DNA of 64,000 nt, taken from the NCBI RefSeq assembly GCF_963576615.1, contig NC_088716.1, forward strand, positions 60,606,228 to 60,670,227, read 5' to 3'. The stretch is from Watersipora subatra. Taxonomy: Eukaryota; Bryozoa; Gymnolaemata; Cheilostomatida; Watersiporidae. A program made the translations under genes and the position numbers. Numbering within the stretch: the stretch's first letter is position 1; the number at the start of each line of letters is the position of its first letter. Below the pieces are notes generated by a model. It saw nothing but the letters and a program-made list of their open reading frames with translations, had not been told where the DNA came from and did no database searches. Below are positions 12,301-23,200 of the stretch, piece by piece.

Positions 12301-13850
12301 CAGAAAAAGGACATATTTTTCTTTTGAGCGTTTTAACAAAGATTAATTTTGCGGATTTTATTTTAAGTTCATTCGGAGGCTTTTACGCTTTTGATGGGAC
12401 ATGGCCAAGCAGGTGTTTGATAAAACTTAATCATCTGCAAACCTTTATAAAAGTCGTTAACAAAAATATTTTGCCTCTGATGATGATAATAATGATGCCT
12501 AAGAACTACTAGAAGTTGATGTTTGTCTCTATGGCTTGGAATGAAGTGATATTCTACAGCGATAAAAACCGTGTCCATGGCCGTTGGGCAAATAACTTTT
12601 CGAATAAATGATGTTGAGGTCGAGTTATCAGAAGGAATTTATCATTGCGTTGAAACTGACCAAACAAATCCGTTTGAGTTAACCTTGTGTTTGAGATGAA
12701 ATGTTACATTTTATCTGAGGGCGAGTTATCCGAGTTGGACTGTACTTACCGTAAAAAATTCCCAAAAAGTTGGGGTGGCTCAGCTGACCAGCTGCCCCAG
12801 TGAAAACGGGCCTGTTGACAGTCCAAGAAACAAATGGCAGCAAGCGATCAAATTGCATTATCAACCTTGCCCACACCATTCTACCTGCGGTTCACAATTA
12901 CAAACTAGTCGCAAATTGAATTTTTTTTTTATCGGTGAACTGAACCTGAGGAATCTAATTATGTTTGTTCCACTGCATTTATTTTCACATCACTATATTT
13001 TCGCACTCATCAGAGCTGCGAAATTAAGTTGCTTCGAAATTTTACTCTGTGAGTTACTCACGAAACTAAATACTAGCGAAATATAAGTGTCCTAGGGTAC
13101 TACTGAAACCTTCAACGATATATCAAAGTCAGTTACAGCAAAGTCAGTTACAGCAAAGTCAGTATTATGCTGCAGAATATTCATGTCTGACATTCTAAGC
13201 AGAATTAAAAAATAAATGTTGACACTCAGGAATTACTTAAAATCAACTGCACTTCTCTTATTAAAATAGCAAGTTGGAAAATATTAACATTCTATTTTGG
13301 CTAAGGAATGTAACAAAAACGAACTGCTAAACCAAGCTCCAATATTTTATATTCAAATCGTCTGGTGCACAAATCGTAAAAACTTGCTAGCTTAAGAATT
13401 GAGGTTGGCAGAAACGCCAAAGATAGAAATAATTCAAGCATAAATAAATGATATCCGTAAAAACCATTATAAAAATAGTAAATAATAAATTTGAAGAATC
13501 AGTGTGTTATCACAGTAATAAAATTATTGTCTTCTCGGATTAAAATGTTTTGTGACAAATATCACAGCTACTGAGGCGCCTAACTTCTACTAAATGGATA
13601 CTAGAAAAAGCATTATGTATCACTTATACAAGGCATCTTTATCACTATTTCAAAACAGCGAGGTAAGAGCAATGCTTCATACAGAAATAAAATATTTATG
13701 ACTATTATTATTATTAAATTATTTTATATTATTATTCAGCTGTGAATAATAGTATAAAAATCAATATTCTGTGGTTACCTGCAGATGGTATGCCAGAGGT
13801 CCTTCCTCTAAGGCACCTTGTAAAGCTGTAAACTTTATTATGGACGTCAT
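3207..13850 (-). CDS. CPSF2: Cleavage and polyadenylation specificity factor subunit 2 (CPSF100), 5' part of gene
   Basis: CPSF100 is a subunit of the nuclear complex that recognises the poly(A) signal and supports pre-mRNA 3' cleavage with CPSF73; it is also in the histone pre-mRNA complex. Nine exons are visible: 13779-13850, 10939-11015, 9393-9552, 7338-7443, 6832-6961, 5543-5658, 5229-5317, 4316-4414 and 3207-3329. They total 972 nt (324 codons) in one continuous frame. The start [12 protein letters not shown], then [48 protein letters not shown] and EWMSDK follow the human protein collinearly. This covers most of the metallo-beta-lactamase fold and the start of the beta-CASP part. As usual for CPSF100, the zinc motif is degenerate (FPDLYHLG, residues 62-69), so it is expected to be a catalytically inactive partner of CPSF73. 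The last exon ends in phase 0; the remaining more than half of the protein lies off the left edge. Confidence 0.95.
4316..4414 (-). CDS. CPSF2: CPSF2 coding exon 8
   Basis: It encodes 33 codons ending [10 protein letters not shown], phase 0 on both sides. Acceptor ATGACAG, donor GTACCT. Confidence 0.94.
4903..5108. repeat. GC-rich minisatellite, 17-bp unit, about 12 copies
   Basis: The unit is GGGGGCACGCTCGCTCC, with GTTCC variants. It is a CpG-rich island in AT-rich DNA, inside CPSF2 intron 7 (after exon 7). Two or more frames stay open on both strands ([10 protein letters not shown] type), which is a by-product of the repeat. Confidence 0.95.
5229..5317 (-). CDS. CPSF2: CPSF2 coding exon 7
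   Basis: It encodes [17 protein letters not shown] and [12 protein letters not shown] (29 codons). Donor GTGAGT. Confidence 0.94.
5543..5658 (-). CDS. CPSF2: CPSF2 coding exon 6
   Basis: It encodes [16 protein letters not shown] then TDAFNAN, the beta-CASP entry. Acceptor CTCTACAG, donor GTAAGC. Confidence 0.95.
6071..6775. repeat. Minisatellite, 51-bp unit, 14 copies
   Basis: CTATCCATAA recurs at exact 51-bp steps from about 6090 to 6754. It lies in the CPSF2 intron between exons 5 and 6, ending about 57 bases from the exon 5 donor. Open frames on both strands (17-residue period) are repeat artefacts. Confidence 0.95.
6832..6961 (-). CDS. CPSF2: CPSF2 coding exon 5
   Basis: It encodes the [11 protein letters not shown] and YAVDFNHK core of the metallo-beta-lactamase fold. 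Acceptor GCTACAG, donor GTGAGT. It is sandwiched between minisatellites ending or beginning only about 35 and 55 bases away. Confidence 0.95.
6995..7190. repeat. Minisatellite, 15-bp unit, about 13 copies
   Basis: The unit is CGGTCAGTATGTCGG with GCCGG and TCACC variants. It lies in the CPSF2 intron between exons 4 and 5, starting about 34 bases from the exon 5 acceptor. Confidence 0.95.
7338..7443 (-). CDS. CPSF2: CPSF2 coding exon 4
   Basis: It encodes [17 protein letters not shown] and on to the phase-1 junction (35 codons plus 1 base). Acceptor GTTGCAG, donor GTAGGT. Confidence 0.94.
8377..9057. mobile_element. Short inverted-repeat DNA element, TA target (pogo/Tigger-like MITE)
   Basis: The left end CAGTCATACGTCGACTTTC and the right end, read inward as CTGTCATACCTTGGTTTTC, form imperfect inverted ends flanked by TA. 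At 681 bp it has no transposase frame, so it is non-autonomous. It is in the CPSF2 intron between exons 3 and 4. The rest of 7444-9392 has no feature I can support. Confidence 0.6.
9393..9552 (-). CDS. CPSF2: CPSF2 coding exon 3
   Basis: It encodes 53 codons after completing a split Lys. It contains the degenerate metal motif FPDLYHLG and the [11 protein letters not shown] block. Acceptor TCTCGTAG, donor GTAAGT. Confidence 0.95.
9641..10661. mobile_element. Inverted-repeat DNA element, TA-flanked, family copy 1
   Basis: The ends are CAGTCAAACATGGATAACTC and its near-complement GAGTTATCCATGTTTGACTG, each next to TA. At 1021 bp it has no coding capacity. A second copy in reverse orientation is at 40216-40971. 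This copy holds an extra internal segment with a 15-bp-arm hairpin near 10277-10315. Confidence 0.8.
10939..11015 (-). CDS. CPSF2: CPSF2 coding exon 2
   Basis: It encodes [16 protein letters not shown] onward (25 codons plus 2 bases), matching the [11 protein letters not shown] block of CPSF100. Acceptor TATTTTAG, donor GTAGGT. Confidence 0.94.
11726..13097. mobile_element. Composite inverted-repeat DNA element, copy A (outer element)
   Basis: The outer ends CCCTAGGACACTTAT are exact inverted repeats next to TA; CG-rich TTCGCG motifs follow. An inner TA-flanked element (11866-12742) interrupts it. It is in the CPSF2 intron between exons 1 and 2. It is near-identical to copy B at 32770-34155. 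No transposase is visible. Confidence 0.8.
11866..12742. mobile_element. Inner element inserted in composite copy A
   Basis: It is bounded by TA on both sides; the right end GAGTTATCCGAGTTGGACTG resembles the ends of the 9641-10661 family, and its body shares long stretches with that family (for example AAAATATTTTGCC and GTTGGGCAAA). The left end is diverged. Confidence 0.6.
13779..13850 (-). CDS. CPSF2: CPSF2 coding exon 1
   Basis: It encodes residues 1-24 from ATG at 13848-13850 ([12 protein letters not shown]), with donor GTAACC. An acceptor-like TTACAG about 40 bases upstream suggests that a non-coding first exon is joined just before the start codon. Confidence 0.93.
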
Positions 13851-14093
13851 CACAGTTTCCCCTAGCCAACAACCCTTTTAAGCCTGTAATTTCATATTGA
13901 AATATGATAAGTCTATACCATGATGATATGCTTTCTTTGCATGAAATATTTTATAAAATCGTATGTCTGTCGTAGATTGTCTGAACCTAAATTACAAAGC
14001 TAAAAATGATGAGTCGTTGTATAGTTTGTCTTGATAATCTGTTTTGTTGAGAAAAATGTGTAGGTGTTGTTAAGAAGCTAATGAGTTATATAG

Positions 14094-14348
14094 GCATACC
14101 TGCCAACTCTCACGCATTGGGCGTGAGACTCACGCAATCACCCCAAAGAAAAAATGAAAATGCGTGAGAAATGCGTGAGATTTTTGCCCCAATTTCCACA
14201 ACTTTATATATACTATCATTGATACATCAACTGCCCCAAAACCAAATCTCACGCATTGCCCCACTCTTGGGTGGGCAGGTCTGTTGATACATCAATTGCC
14301 CCACAACCAAATCTCACGCAATGCCCCACTCTTGGGTTGGCAGGCCTG
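14094..14348. mobile_element. Short repeat with CCTGCCAAC / GTTGGCAGG inverted ends
   Basis: The block carries repeated TCTCACGCA motifs in both orientations, and begins CCTGCCAACTCTCACGCA and ends GTTGGCAGG. It is probably a small non-autonomous DNA element. It lies upstream of CPSF2 exon 1. Confidence 0.45.
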
Positions 14349-14994
14349 TATATAGGCCCAATGAAATTGACAGGGTTACACCGAAAAAATTGAGTGCACA
14401 CATAGATACGTGCACTTAAATTTAACTTAGGGCACAAATTAGGGAAAACACATACACATTTTTCCACCAAGATGAAATATTGAAAAGGTTCTCGAAACAA
14501 CAGAAGTGCCGTCGTAGTTAGAAACTAGTAAAACTCCACTTACCACTTGGCTATTAATAGGAAACAAGTTCATATTAATGGCCAATGATAGTAGGCTGTA
14601 AATGGGTATGTTTGTCATAATTCTAATTAGGGTTTATTATCTTATTTTTGAGAAGTGTATAAGAGCTATAACTATAAGTTATTTTTAGCATTCATTATTA
14701 AAAACTAGTTATAGTAACTTTAAAAGTAGAACTATCCAAACCTGTTACAAATCATTTTAGACAATATCAACGCCCAAACAAAAAACTCTCATTGTGTACC
14801 TACATGTAAATACACGTAATGCACGCACTATGTTACATCGAGGGAAAGTGTTAGATCGAATGTTTTTTGTTTTCCCAGAAGCTCACGTTACGCGCCATAT
14901 CCCGCAGATCAGTAATACGAGTTATAGATACAATGTAGACATAAGACACGCTAGTTACATAAAAACATTTTTCGTAGAGCTGTAATTACTTTAC

Positions 14995-15040
14995 GATTAT
15001 ATGCGGCCGCCACCCCGCCATCTTAAGCGTTAAAAAGTGG
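14995..15040 (-). promoter_or_regulatory. Possible CPSF2 promoter with YY1-like motif
   Basis: On the minus strand 15015-15024 reads AAGATGGCGG, the core of the YY1 site, inside a locally CpG-rich patch containing GCGGCCGC. YY1 sites of this kind are typical just after transcription starts of housekeeping genes. An acceptor-like TTACAG just before the CPSF2 start codon would let a non-coding exon here join exon 1. Assignment to CPSF2 is inference. Confidence 0.4.
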
Positions 15041-17148
15041 CATCCATGCTGCTGTACGGTGCAATGTACCGTAGTACTCACAGTTCGTGAAATAGAGGTC
15101 CGCTATGATTGGTCAAGCTCGAATGGTTTTTGAATACAAATTGTCTTATTATGAATAAGAATAACTCTCAAGCCCAAATAGATTAGCTGATTATGTTGAT
15201 GATTAGATGAGATATGGCTTTTATTGCTTTTTATAAGGCAAGTTTTACTGCAAGCCAATAACAGCCTTATACAGTCAAATACAATTTAGGGTAATTTTGA
15301 ATTGAGTCTATAGAAGTTGAAAAGAACCATACAGTTACACATTCAAATATTTAAGTTTGCACGTGGACATATACATGTATATACATGCACAATGCTAACT
15401 TTAATAAATACTATCATCGATGTTAGGTTCAAACAATCGCCATCTACCTCTGTACACAGATAAGTAATCATTCCTCTTACAGACGTGACATGTCTGTAAG
15501 AGGACACATTGTGACACTTGTCAGTGACACATTGTGTCACTGAATAGTGTCTTTTTCGGTTCCTCTCTGTTTCTAACAGATTTGTTCCTCTCAAATTATT
15601 TCATGACTCTCTCCACTTAACCGTTCTCCTCGTCCTTAAAACTTTGAGAATACATTCTACGGATTAGAGAGAATGTATTCACTGCTCCTCACTGATCATT
15701 ACATTACTTCATGTACTCAAAAATAGGTGTACTGCATTGAATACAATTTAGAAGCTCTCAAGAATTTTTCATAAAATCAGAGTCAGGTACTTGCAAGTAC
15801 ATCTTTTTAAACAAATAAACATTTCATCTTTCATTATAATTATTGTGCTAAGTTCGATTGTGCAAGAAACGGGTTTCCAATCCATCAGCACCAACAACAA
15901 AAATGTGGTATCCGCCATAAAAACTGACTATTACTCAAGGCATAATTTTCAGATGCTCAATTAAATTTTATTTTTCAATTTATTTTAAATATTCAATAAT
16001 TTTCAGTCAAGCCCTTACTGGTCTAGCACTGATGAATCATTCACGTGACCAGTGGAAGCGTCAGTCTGGTCCCTCAGACACTTACAACAGCCACAAATTC
16101 TGCTTATTACTTCCTATTGGACCCGATGCGATGCCTTAATGGTTACACAGAACAAATCTCACAATCTGAGGCTATGACCTTCAGTACATTTTGCAAACTG
16201 TATTGTTTATCACTTGTTCAGTATAGTTGGGTTTTTGCAATCTTTATAGTTTATATACAGTCTTTAAGCTGGATATAAATCAGCTTCAGCTTTTTGTATC
16301 CGTTTACTGGCGCAACTAAATGCCCACCTTTTTAAGTTTAAACATCTCCAAGTTCGATAATTGCAAATGTGCTACAACATCTCCTTATTCATTTGTCTAT
16401 CTGACATCGGTGATAGAGTGCTACAATGTCTACCTTAAAATATACAAAAAAAGCTGAAAGATTGGTTTGGAGCCAAAGTGCAGCCACCCAGTACAGTATT
16501 TACACCTACTACTAGCTAAACAAGTTCAAAGCCTTCTCTTTCCCTAGTTAATTAGCAGCTCACGTTTATTTGTCGGCCATAATCAGCTGTCATGATTATT
16601 AAAAGATGGTTTCTTAACCGGTTATTATACGTCCGTCTGTCCGCATTTGCTCATAATTTGGCTATAAACACTGCTAGGGATGCGCTGATTAAATCATTAC
16701 ACTATGTAACTGTATCTCATAGCATCCACTTAAACATATTGCCAAGGCGCTAAGGAAGATAGTTTCATCGTTATGAACTTAGTTTATAACAATCTCTATC
16801 TTGGCGACTTTGCTCATTGAGGTAAACCTCTGAAGAACAAGTTTGCTTTTTTTCAGCGAATCACCTGTGGGCTTTAGTTTGGATTGGTTAGTGACAGGCA
16901 GTAAATGGAACAAGCTCATGACTAATAATTAGAAAACGCTCGGTAGATCCCAGAGCATAATGCTATGTAATGCTGTCTGCTTTGATGCCCACGCTGCCAC
17001 TGTAACTCCTTATCATCTTGACCGCTGTCAGCATCACTTCAAGGGTCAAGTTAAAGCACACTTCGGCGATTAAATTACATCTCAGCCTCTTTAAAATTGA
17101 GAGAAATTAATTTTATTTTACTGCACGAGGTTGGAAGACAGGTGTGCA

Positions 17149-17242
17149 ATGAGGCTGCAGAGGCAACTGTCATCATGCGCTGCATTATTTCTTCTTTGGA
17201 CTATAAGGGTCAGAGGTGAAGAAAATAGGCACCTTTCATTTG
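17149..17242 (+). CDS. GRIK-like: Glutamate receptor exon 1 (signal peptide)
   Basis: ATG at 17149 opens a signal peptide with hydrophobic core CAALFLLWTI and a likely cut near VRGEE; donor GTGAGT in phase 1. Confidence 0.88.
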
Positions 17243-20200
17243 GTGAGTGTTATAGATTCTAATTCATGTAATCATATTGCTAGCAGCTGGTTCGGCTTAA
17301 ATAATTCAGATGAAGGAAAATAATTCATTCAGGTTTTGGCTCTGGTTAAAAGGCCTGATACTCTGTCTACAATAAATTATTTATAAGTTATTCAATGACA
17401 AAATGGCATCTAAAGATCACTGCTAAAAACCAGCAAACTCATCTGCGTTTCTCAAAGCAACAAATCAATACATTTTAAATCGTACATGTACATGTAGATA
17501 TGGATGAGATGGGAAAAGTAAAGAAAATTGTGTTCACTCAAAAACTATGTTTAAAACAGGGCGAGCATGGCCATTTAATGAGCTGAATTATTAATGTTAT
17601 CTAGTTATCTGTGTAAAAAGAACTATGCTATATAAGACTACTAGTTGAATTCTCGAGGTTGCACAAGTAATAAAATAATTGCTCAATGAATTTGATTAAT
17701 TTTCCTGCAAGCTAGTAACGTAAGCTAGTAAAATCTTTACTATAGGAAAGCCCATACTGAGACTAAACAAAACAAATAAACAAAACAATAAACAAACACT
17801 GAGATTTATATATATATTATATATATAGATTGAAGAGAAAAACAATAAATTTCTCAATGTACTCTTATTGCATGACACACAATCTTAAATTATTTAGTGC
17901 TTTTCCGGCCAGTTATGCTAGAACAGTGGGAATAATTTAGCTTTGGATTCTTTATTGGCGCGATTTGGGGGTCACGTCTGATTTTCCTGACTGGTGAGAA
18001 CGCTTCTAAGGCAGTGGTGCTGTCCGGCTCTTTAGGGCATTGGTATTGTAGAACTTTCCTAGGCTTGCCCATTTTCTTGACTGGACCATTATCCCGGATC
18101 AAACCAGGATATTGGAATTACCAGCCAAACGTGCTACCATTCGCACCAGTCCAGCCCCTTGCCACATCTATGAATAATTGTGTACATAATATTACACATG
18201 GTGATCTCTCATATTGCCCTGGACTGCCAGCATATCTATATATATATTTTTCAAAGTTTGTGTGTGTGTCTGTGTTTGTGTATGTCCAGCTATAGCTATC
18301 AAAATCTTGGATTAGAAGCTTGCTGCTTGCTGTATTTGAATTCACGGTGATTAAAACCCCAATCTTCCAATCCACGCGCTTGACCATTTCTCATGATATG
18401 AAGTTTGAAAGTTAGAATGGTAACTGTTGTTATCTGATAAATAAAATAAATTTTCTGTGCGGGCTTGTATTACCCGGGCAACACCCGGGTAATAAAATTC
18501 TTTGCAGATTTACCAATAAAAGTTGGTAAATTTAAAAGGTATACTGATCAGAATTGAGATTATATAGCAACTGAGTGGTAGTGAGCTAAAGACTGCTATG
18601 TAACCAAATATGTCGTCCTAACATGAAGTTAATGTTATGAGCACACGCGGTGTAGATTATCTACAACTTTTCCAGTAAGTTCCTTCCCAGCTTCACCCAT
18701 CTCTATCATTTGACAATCGAATACAAAGGGTTTTACATACTGTCAACAATTAGTTACTCCTATAATGTTGGTTTCGGTGTGTTAAACTGTTTCACATGGA
18801 TTCTCTGCTTACTATGCAGGAGTTCTTCTAAACACCAATGATCACATCGATGTCGAAAGGAAAGTGTTCGAATTTGCACGTAGTTCTGTTGACACGAACG
18901 TAGATTTCCACGTGTCGGAAGACATAGCACTGGTTACTCGCGATATTACGGACGCGTTTGATACCTCCAAGCAAGGTGAGTGCTTTTGTTTATTTCTAAA
19001 ACTCTGCGCTGGGAACCAACTCTATATCGCATGTTTCTCTTTCTTTTCTCTGATTATCTGCTCGCTATATCATATGTTTTCATCTGATTCCCTCATGACT
19101 GCCATATTTGAATGATGTAATGCATGCAAAAGCATCTCCTGGCTGTCTCAAATCAGCGATGATTCTTTGAAGTCAGTTCTTTGCCTAGCTAAAAACATAT
19201 GAGTGTTAAATAGTCGGCCATACATTGTGTTTTAATTCATTCTACCAGATTGATTGGGTTGTTAACTTGTTACAGAAGTATAAACTAGTTTTTTATTTTC
19301 AGCTTTTCCAGAGGTCATGGTAGATTTGTCCAAATAGACAAAAAAAAGTTAAATTTCAAAATGTTAAATACAATTACAGTGAACATTGAGCTAGTAAAAT
19401 ATAGAAAACTACTGTAGTTGAAAAATAGCATCACTGAATTAATTTTATTTTATTTAAAAATTGTTTTCATCTTTCTAATCCAATATAAACTGGATTATGT
19501 AGGATTTTTTGAGTGGGCCAGAGTAGAACAATTTGCTATAAGAGAATGTGTATAAAATAAATTGAGGTAATATTATTTGCGGCATCTAAATCATAATTTA
19601 GAGTTGATTGCTCAGACCAACACTCTTTATTCTATAGTTATTCTCTCCTGGTTGTTGTGCTAGCTTTATCTCCTCCGCGTCTATTATTGTAAGAAAAGCA
19701 GTCAATGAGAATTCCAGCTAGTAGACAACTACCAAATACCGTTAGAGACATATTAGAGTTAGTACTGGCACTTCTCTAATAAGTACGTACACAACTATAA
19801 CAAGTATAACACATTTGTAAAGTGGAATAAAAGTAAACCAGATTAATAGTTAACTATTCTTACATAAAGCTGTCCTAACAATACCAAGAGAAATTATAAT
19901 CATGTACATCTAATATAACTAATATCTAAAAAATAAAGTCGCAGTATCGTGGGATCAAACAAGAAGTTATGCTCTGCTTAAAATTATTTGAAATGATTTG
20001 TACAACTCACATTATGCTGTACGCTTGCAACTCTGTATTAAGCTGCTTGATTTGATTGCAGTGTGCTCAGTAGCTAGCTCAAGGCAAGGAGTGGCAGCAA
20101 TATTTGGGCCATCTGATCAATTCTCCTCAGACTACGTAAAGTCCTTCAGCACATTTTTCGAAATTCCACATATAGAGGTGGGCAACTCCTATACTCAGGT

Positions 20201-23200
20201 CATGTTCTGTTATGTTTACATCTAGCTGTGAAATAGTCTTTAGATGACTTGTAGTTACTAAAGTTGAATAATTTGTCATGATAAATAGAAGGTTTGATTA
20301 GCTGTAGCTGAACTGTACTAGGAGTAGACAACTGCTAAATGTAAGAAGTGTATAAAATGTGTGTAAAAGTTTGATAGACTAGTTTTGGCGCTTTTATAAA
20401 ACTAATATTTACTATAATAGAAGCTGCGTCTGTCTGTCCTTCCGTTTGTCTGAAGCTGTGCAAAAAGCTTTAGGAAAAACGATTACATTGCCTGTGAAAC
20501 GAACTTGGATTTCCAGATTTTCAACCAAGCGCACTAACGATCTGCCACTGGACCACCTTGCGGCATCGCGGAATAATTGTAGACATACTGATTACACACG
20601 ATGATCTGTCACTCGCTGCGCACAGAACTGCTAGTGTTTCAGTAATCATAAGATAGATATTAACTATACTTACACTGACTAACGTCATTTACAGTAAATT
20701 AGATCCGGAGACAAAAACAAGAAGTAGTAAACTGAATTATGTGTCTTGAAAAAAGCTCTTTCTGCATAACTCAGTTTTATAATGTAAACAGGCATGGTGT
20801 CTGGTATAAGGTGTAGAGGTTATTTTAGAGAAGTAGAAATGTAATGGACAATCAGGCAGATCGGAAAGAGGGATGAGGGGATGTAACGAATAGTCAGGCA
20901 GATCGGAGATACGATTTGAGTACTTTAAACAGCGAATATCTAAAAAGACATTTAGCTCTTCATCGTTAAGGACATTTAGACGCTGATCATAACTGTTCAT
21001 ATCAGGTAGCATAGCTCTAAGTAATAGTAATAACACAAACTGTTAACATACTAGTAATAATGACACAAACTGTTAACACAGAAACCACCTTCCATTCTAC
21101 GACATGCCACTTATCCGATCTATTTGTAATCATTTTAGATGCTTCCCGACTTGTCAGTTTTGAAGAGCCACAGAGGTCAAAGCTTGAGAAACTTTAGCCT
21201 CAGTCTCTGGCCTGACCTGCTGACGATGAGGCAGGTTTATGATGATTTGGTCTCCAAATTCGATTGGCTACAAATAATGATCATCACTTCTACGAACAAA
21301 CCAACAGGTGAACTATAAGAACATTTTATTATATAAAATGATGGTGCTGCTATGTGTGAGACATGTTGTGATGTGGAGTATACTTTGTGTTGTCAAGTAG
21401 CAAGTATAGGAGCAATGATGTGATAACTTGATAATTAATGGTTCAATTTGATGTACTAATAGACTAAGTCATTTCCTCTACTCATAATTACACTGAGTTT
21501 ATTTGTTCAAGACTTAGAAAAAGGGGCAAGGTTAAAACAACGGTACAGAATGAGGTCAAGGGTATATAGCTATTGCAATACCTTAACAGGAGTAGATAAA
21601 TCCATTAACATAGAGTCAGTAAGGTTCTAAGGTCTTAGCTTTTCAAATCCACAAAGTCAAGCTTAAGTTTAGCCTCACATTTCACCTGTATGTGTACGCA
21701 CAGGCTTACATTTCTATCTTATGATGCATCAGTCTAGAGGTCAGCTGACTACGTTGTGTTGTGTAAAAGTAGATGGAGTGAAATGGTGTTCACCGTACAC
21801 TTTGTTTTTACCTGCCATAGATTTCCGTGACTTTAATAAGCAAATAAAAGGCTAGCTTATTAAATTTTCCATTAGTCGGATTTTATATGACTATTAGCTA
21901 TATGTTCACAGTTGTGTTGTCACATGCAGGTTATTTATCTGTCCTTACACGCGTATTGGAAAGTGGAAACAAAGGCAGACGGGATGTGATGGTGAGAACA
22001 ATTAAGAACAATGAAGAGGCTGTGGCAGCCATCAAGACTTACACTCTCTATAAGAATGTTATAGTAGATCTTTTGGCAGACGACTGCGTTTCTTTCACTA
22101 GAGCTGCCTCGGATGCCGGTCTTCTTTCCGGATACTACCACTATCATTTTACAACAATGGTACAGTAACTGCTGGGCCATTCTCTACCCTCTGTTGTGTA
22201 ATAAATGTAAACTATAACTAATTATAATTCTGATTAATTAATATAATCTGGTAATTGTTAAATAATGACTAACATTTGTTATTACTATAATAATAACAAT
22301 AACAGTTATTAATTAGAGTTGATAGGTACTTTGGTGGTGTAAAGGTTAGGATATAGGTAAAAGTTCCAGTCTTGTTAGTTCCATATTTACTAAGTTTCCC
22401 TACAATGATACCGTAATGACTCATCCCCTCATGAGCGCTGCAATGCACTCATGGATACTCAGAAACTCCAAACTTCCCTATAATGATACCGTAACGACTC
22501 ATCCCCTCATGAGCCCTGCAATGCACTCATGGATACTCAGAAACTCCAAACTTCCCTACAATGATACCGTAACGACTCATCCCCTCATGAGCCCTGCAAT
22601 GCACTCATGGATACTCAGAAACTCCAAACTTCCCTATAATGATACCGTAACGACTCATCCCCTCATGAGCCCTGCAATGCACTCATGGATACTCAGAAAC
22701 TCCAAACTTCCCTACAATGATACCGTAACGACTCATCCCCTCATGAGCACTGCAATGCACTCATGGAAACAGACGTATCGCCCTCATGTTTTTCATGATC
22801 CAGTGCCACTGTTTAGAAGAAAAGCCCTTGTGCGATGTGCCATCTTTGTGCCATGGAAACGACCTTGAAACGACCTTGGCGACCAACCGCGTCGTGTTTG
22901 TGTATGCTATAGAGCTTTCCAAAAGGCATCACACAACCATGGCTCTACTATAGCGTCCTATGGAAGCATGATCCGCTTGTCGACCGAGCGTAGCGCTTCA
23001 CCCAGGTTTAGCTACACTATAACTCTATGCACACTTTGTAATTAAATGCGGCTGCTAGACTATTATAGCTATAGGTATACGTGATTACACGTTCTAATGT
23101 TGCATCACTGATCATTTTTTAACCACTGAGCTAACTGATAACCTTGTTGTGTATAACCCTAATTACATCATACTTGTGCTGATATAATATATATAAATTG

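Larger units (their letters stand above)
13851..17148. other. Head-to-head intergenic region CPSF2 / glutamate receptor
   Basis: Apart from the short repeat at 14094-14348 and the CpG-rich patch near 15015, I see no gene. A small palindrome with CAGTGACAC and GTGTCACTG lies near 15521-15541. The transcription start of the glutamate receptor gene must lie here or just upstream of 17149, but no core promoter is clear. Confidence 0.5.

Noticed and set aside
12369-12578. Conserved 69-codon frame shared with 33427-33636
   Set aside because: The similarity is due to the two copies of the inner DNA element, and the frame has no transposase-like motif.
22416-22868. 150-codon frame with 26-residue repeats
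   Set aside because: 78-bp minisatellite in receptor intron 5.
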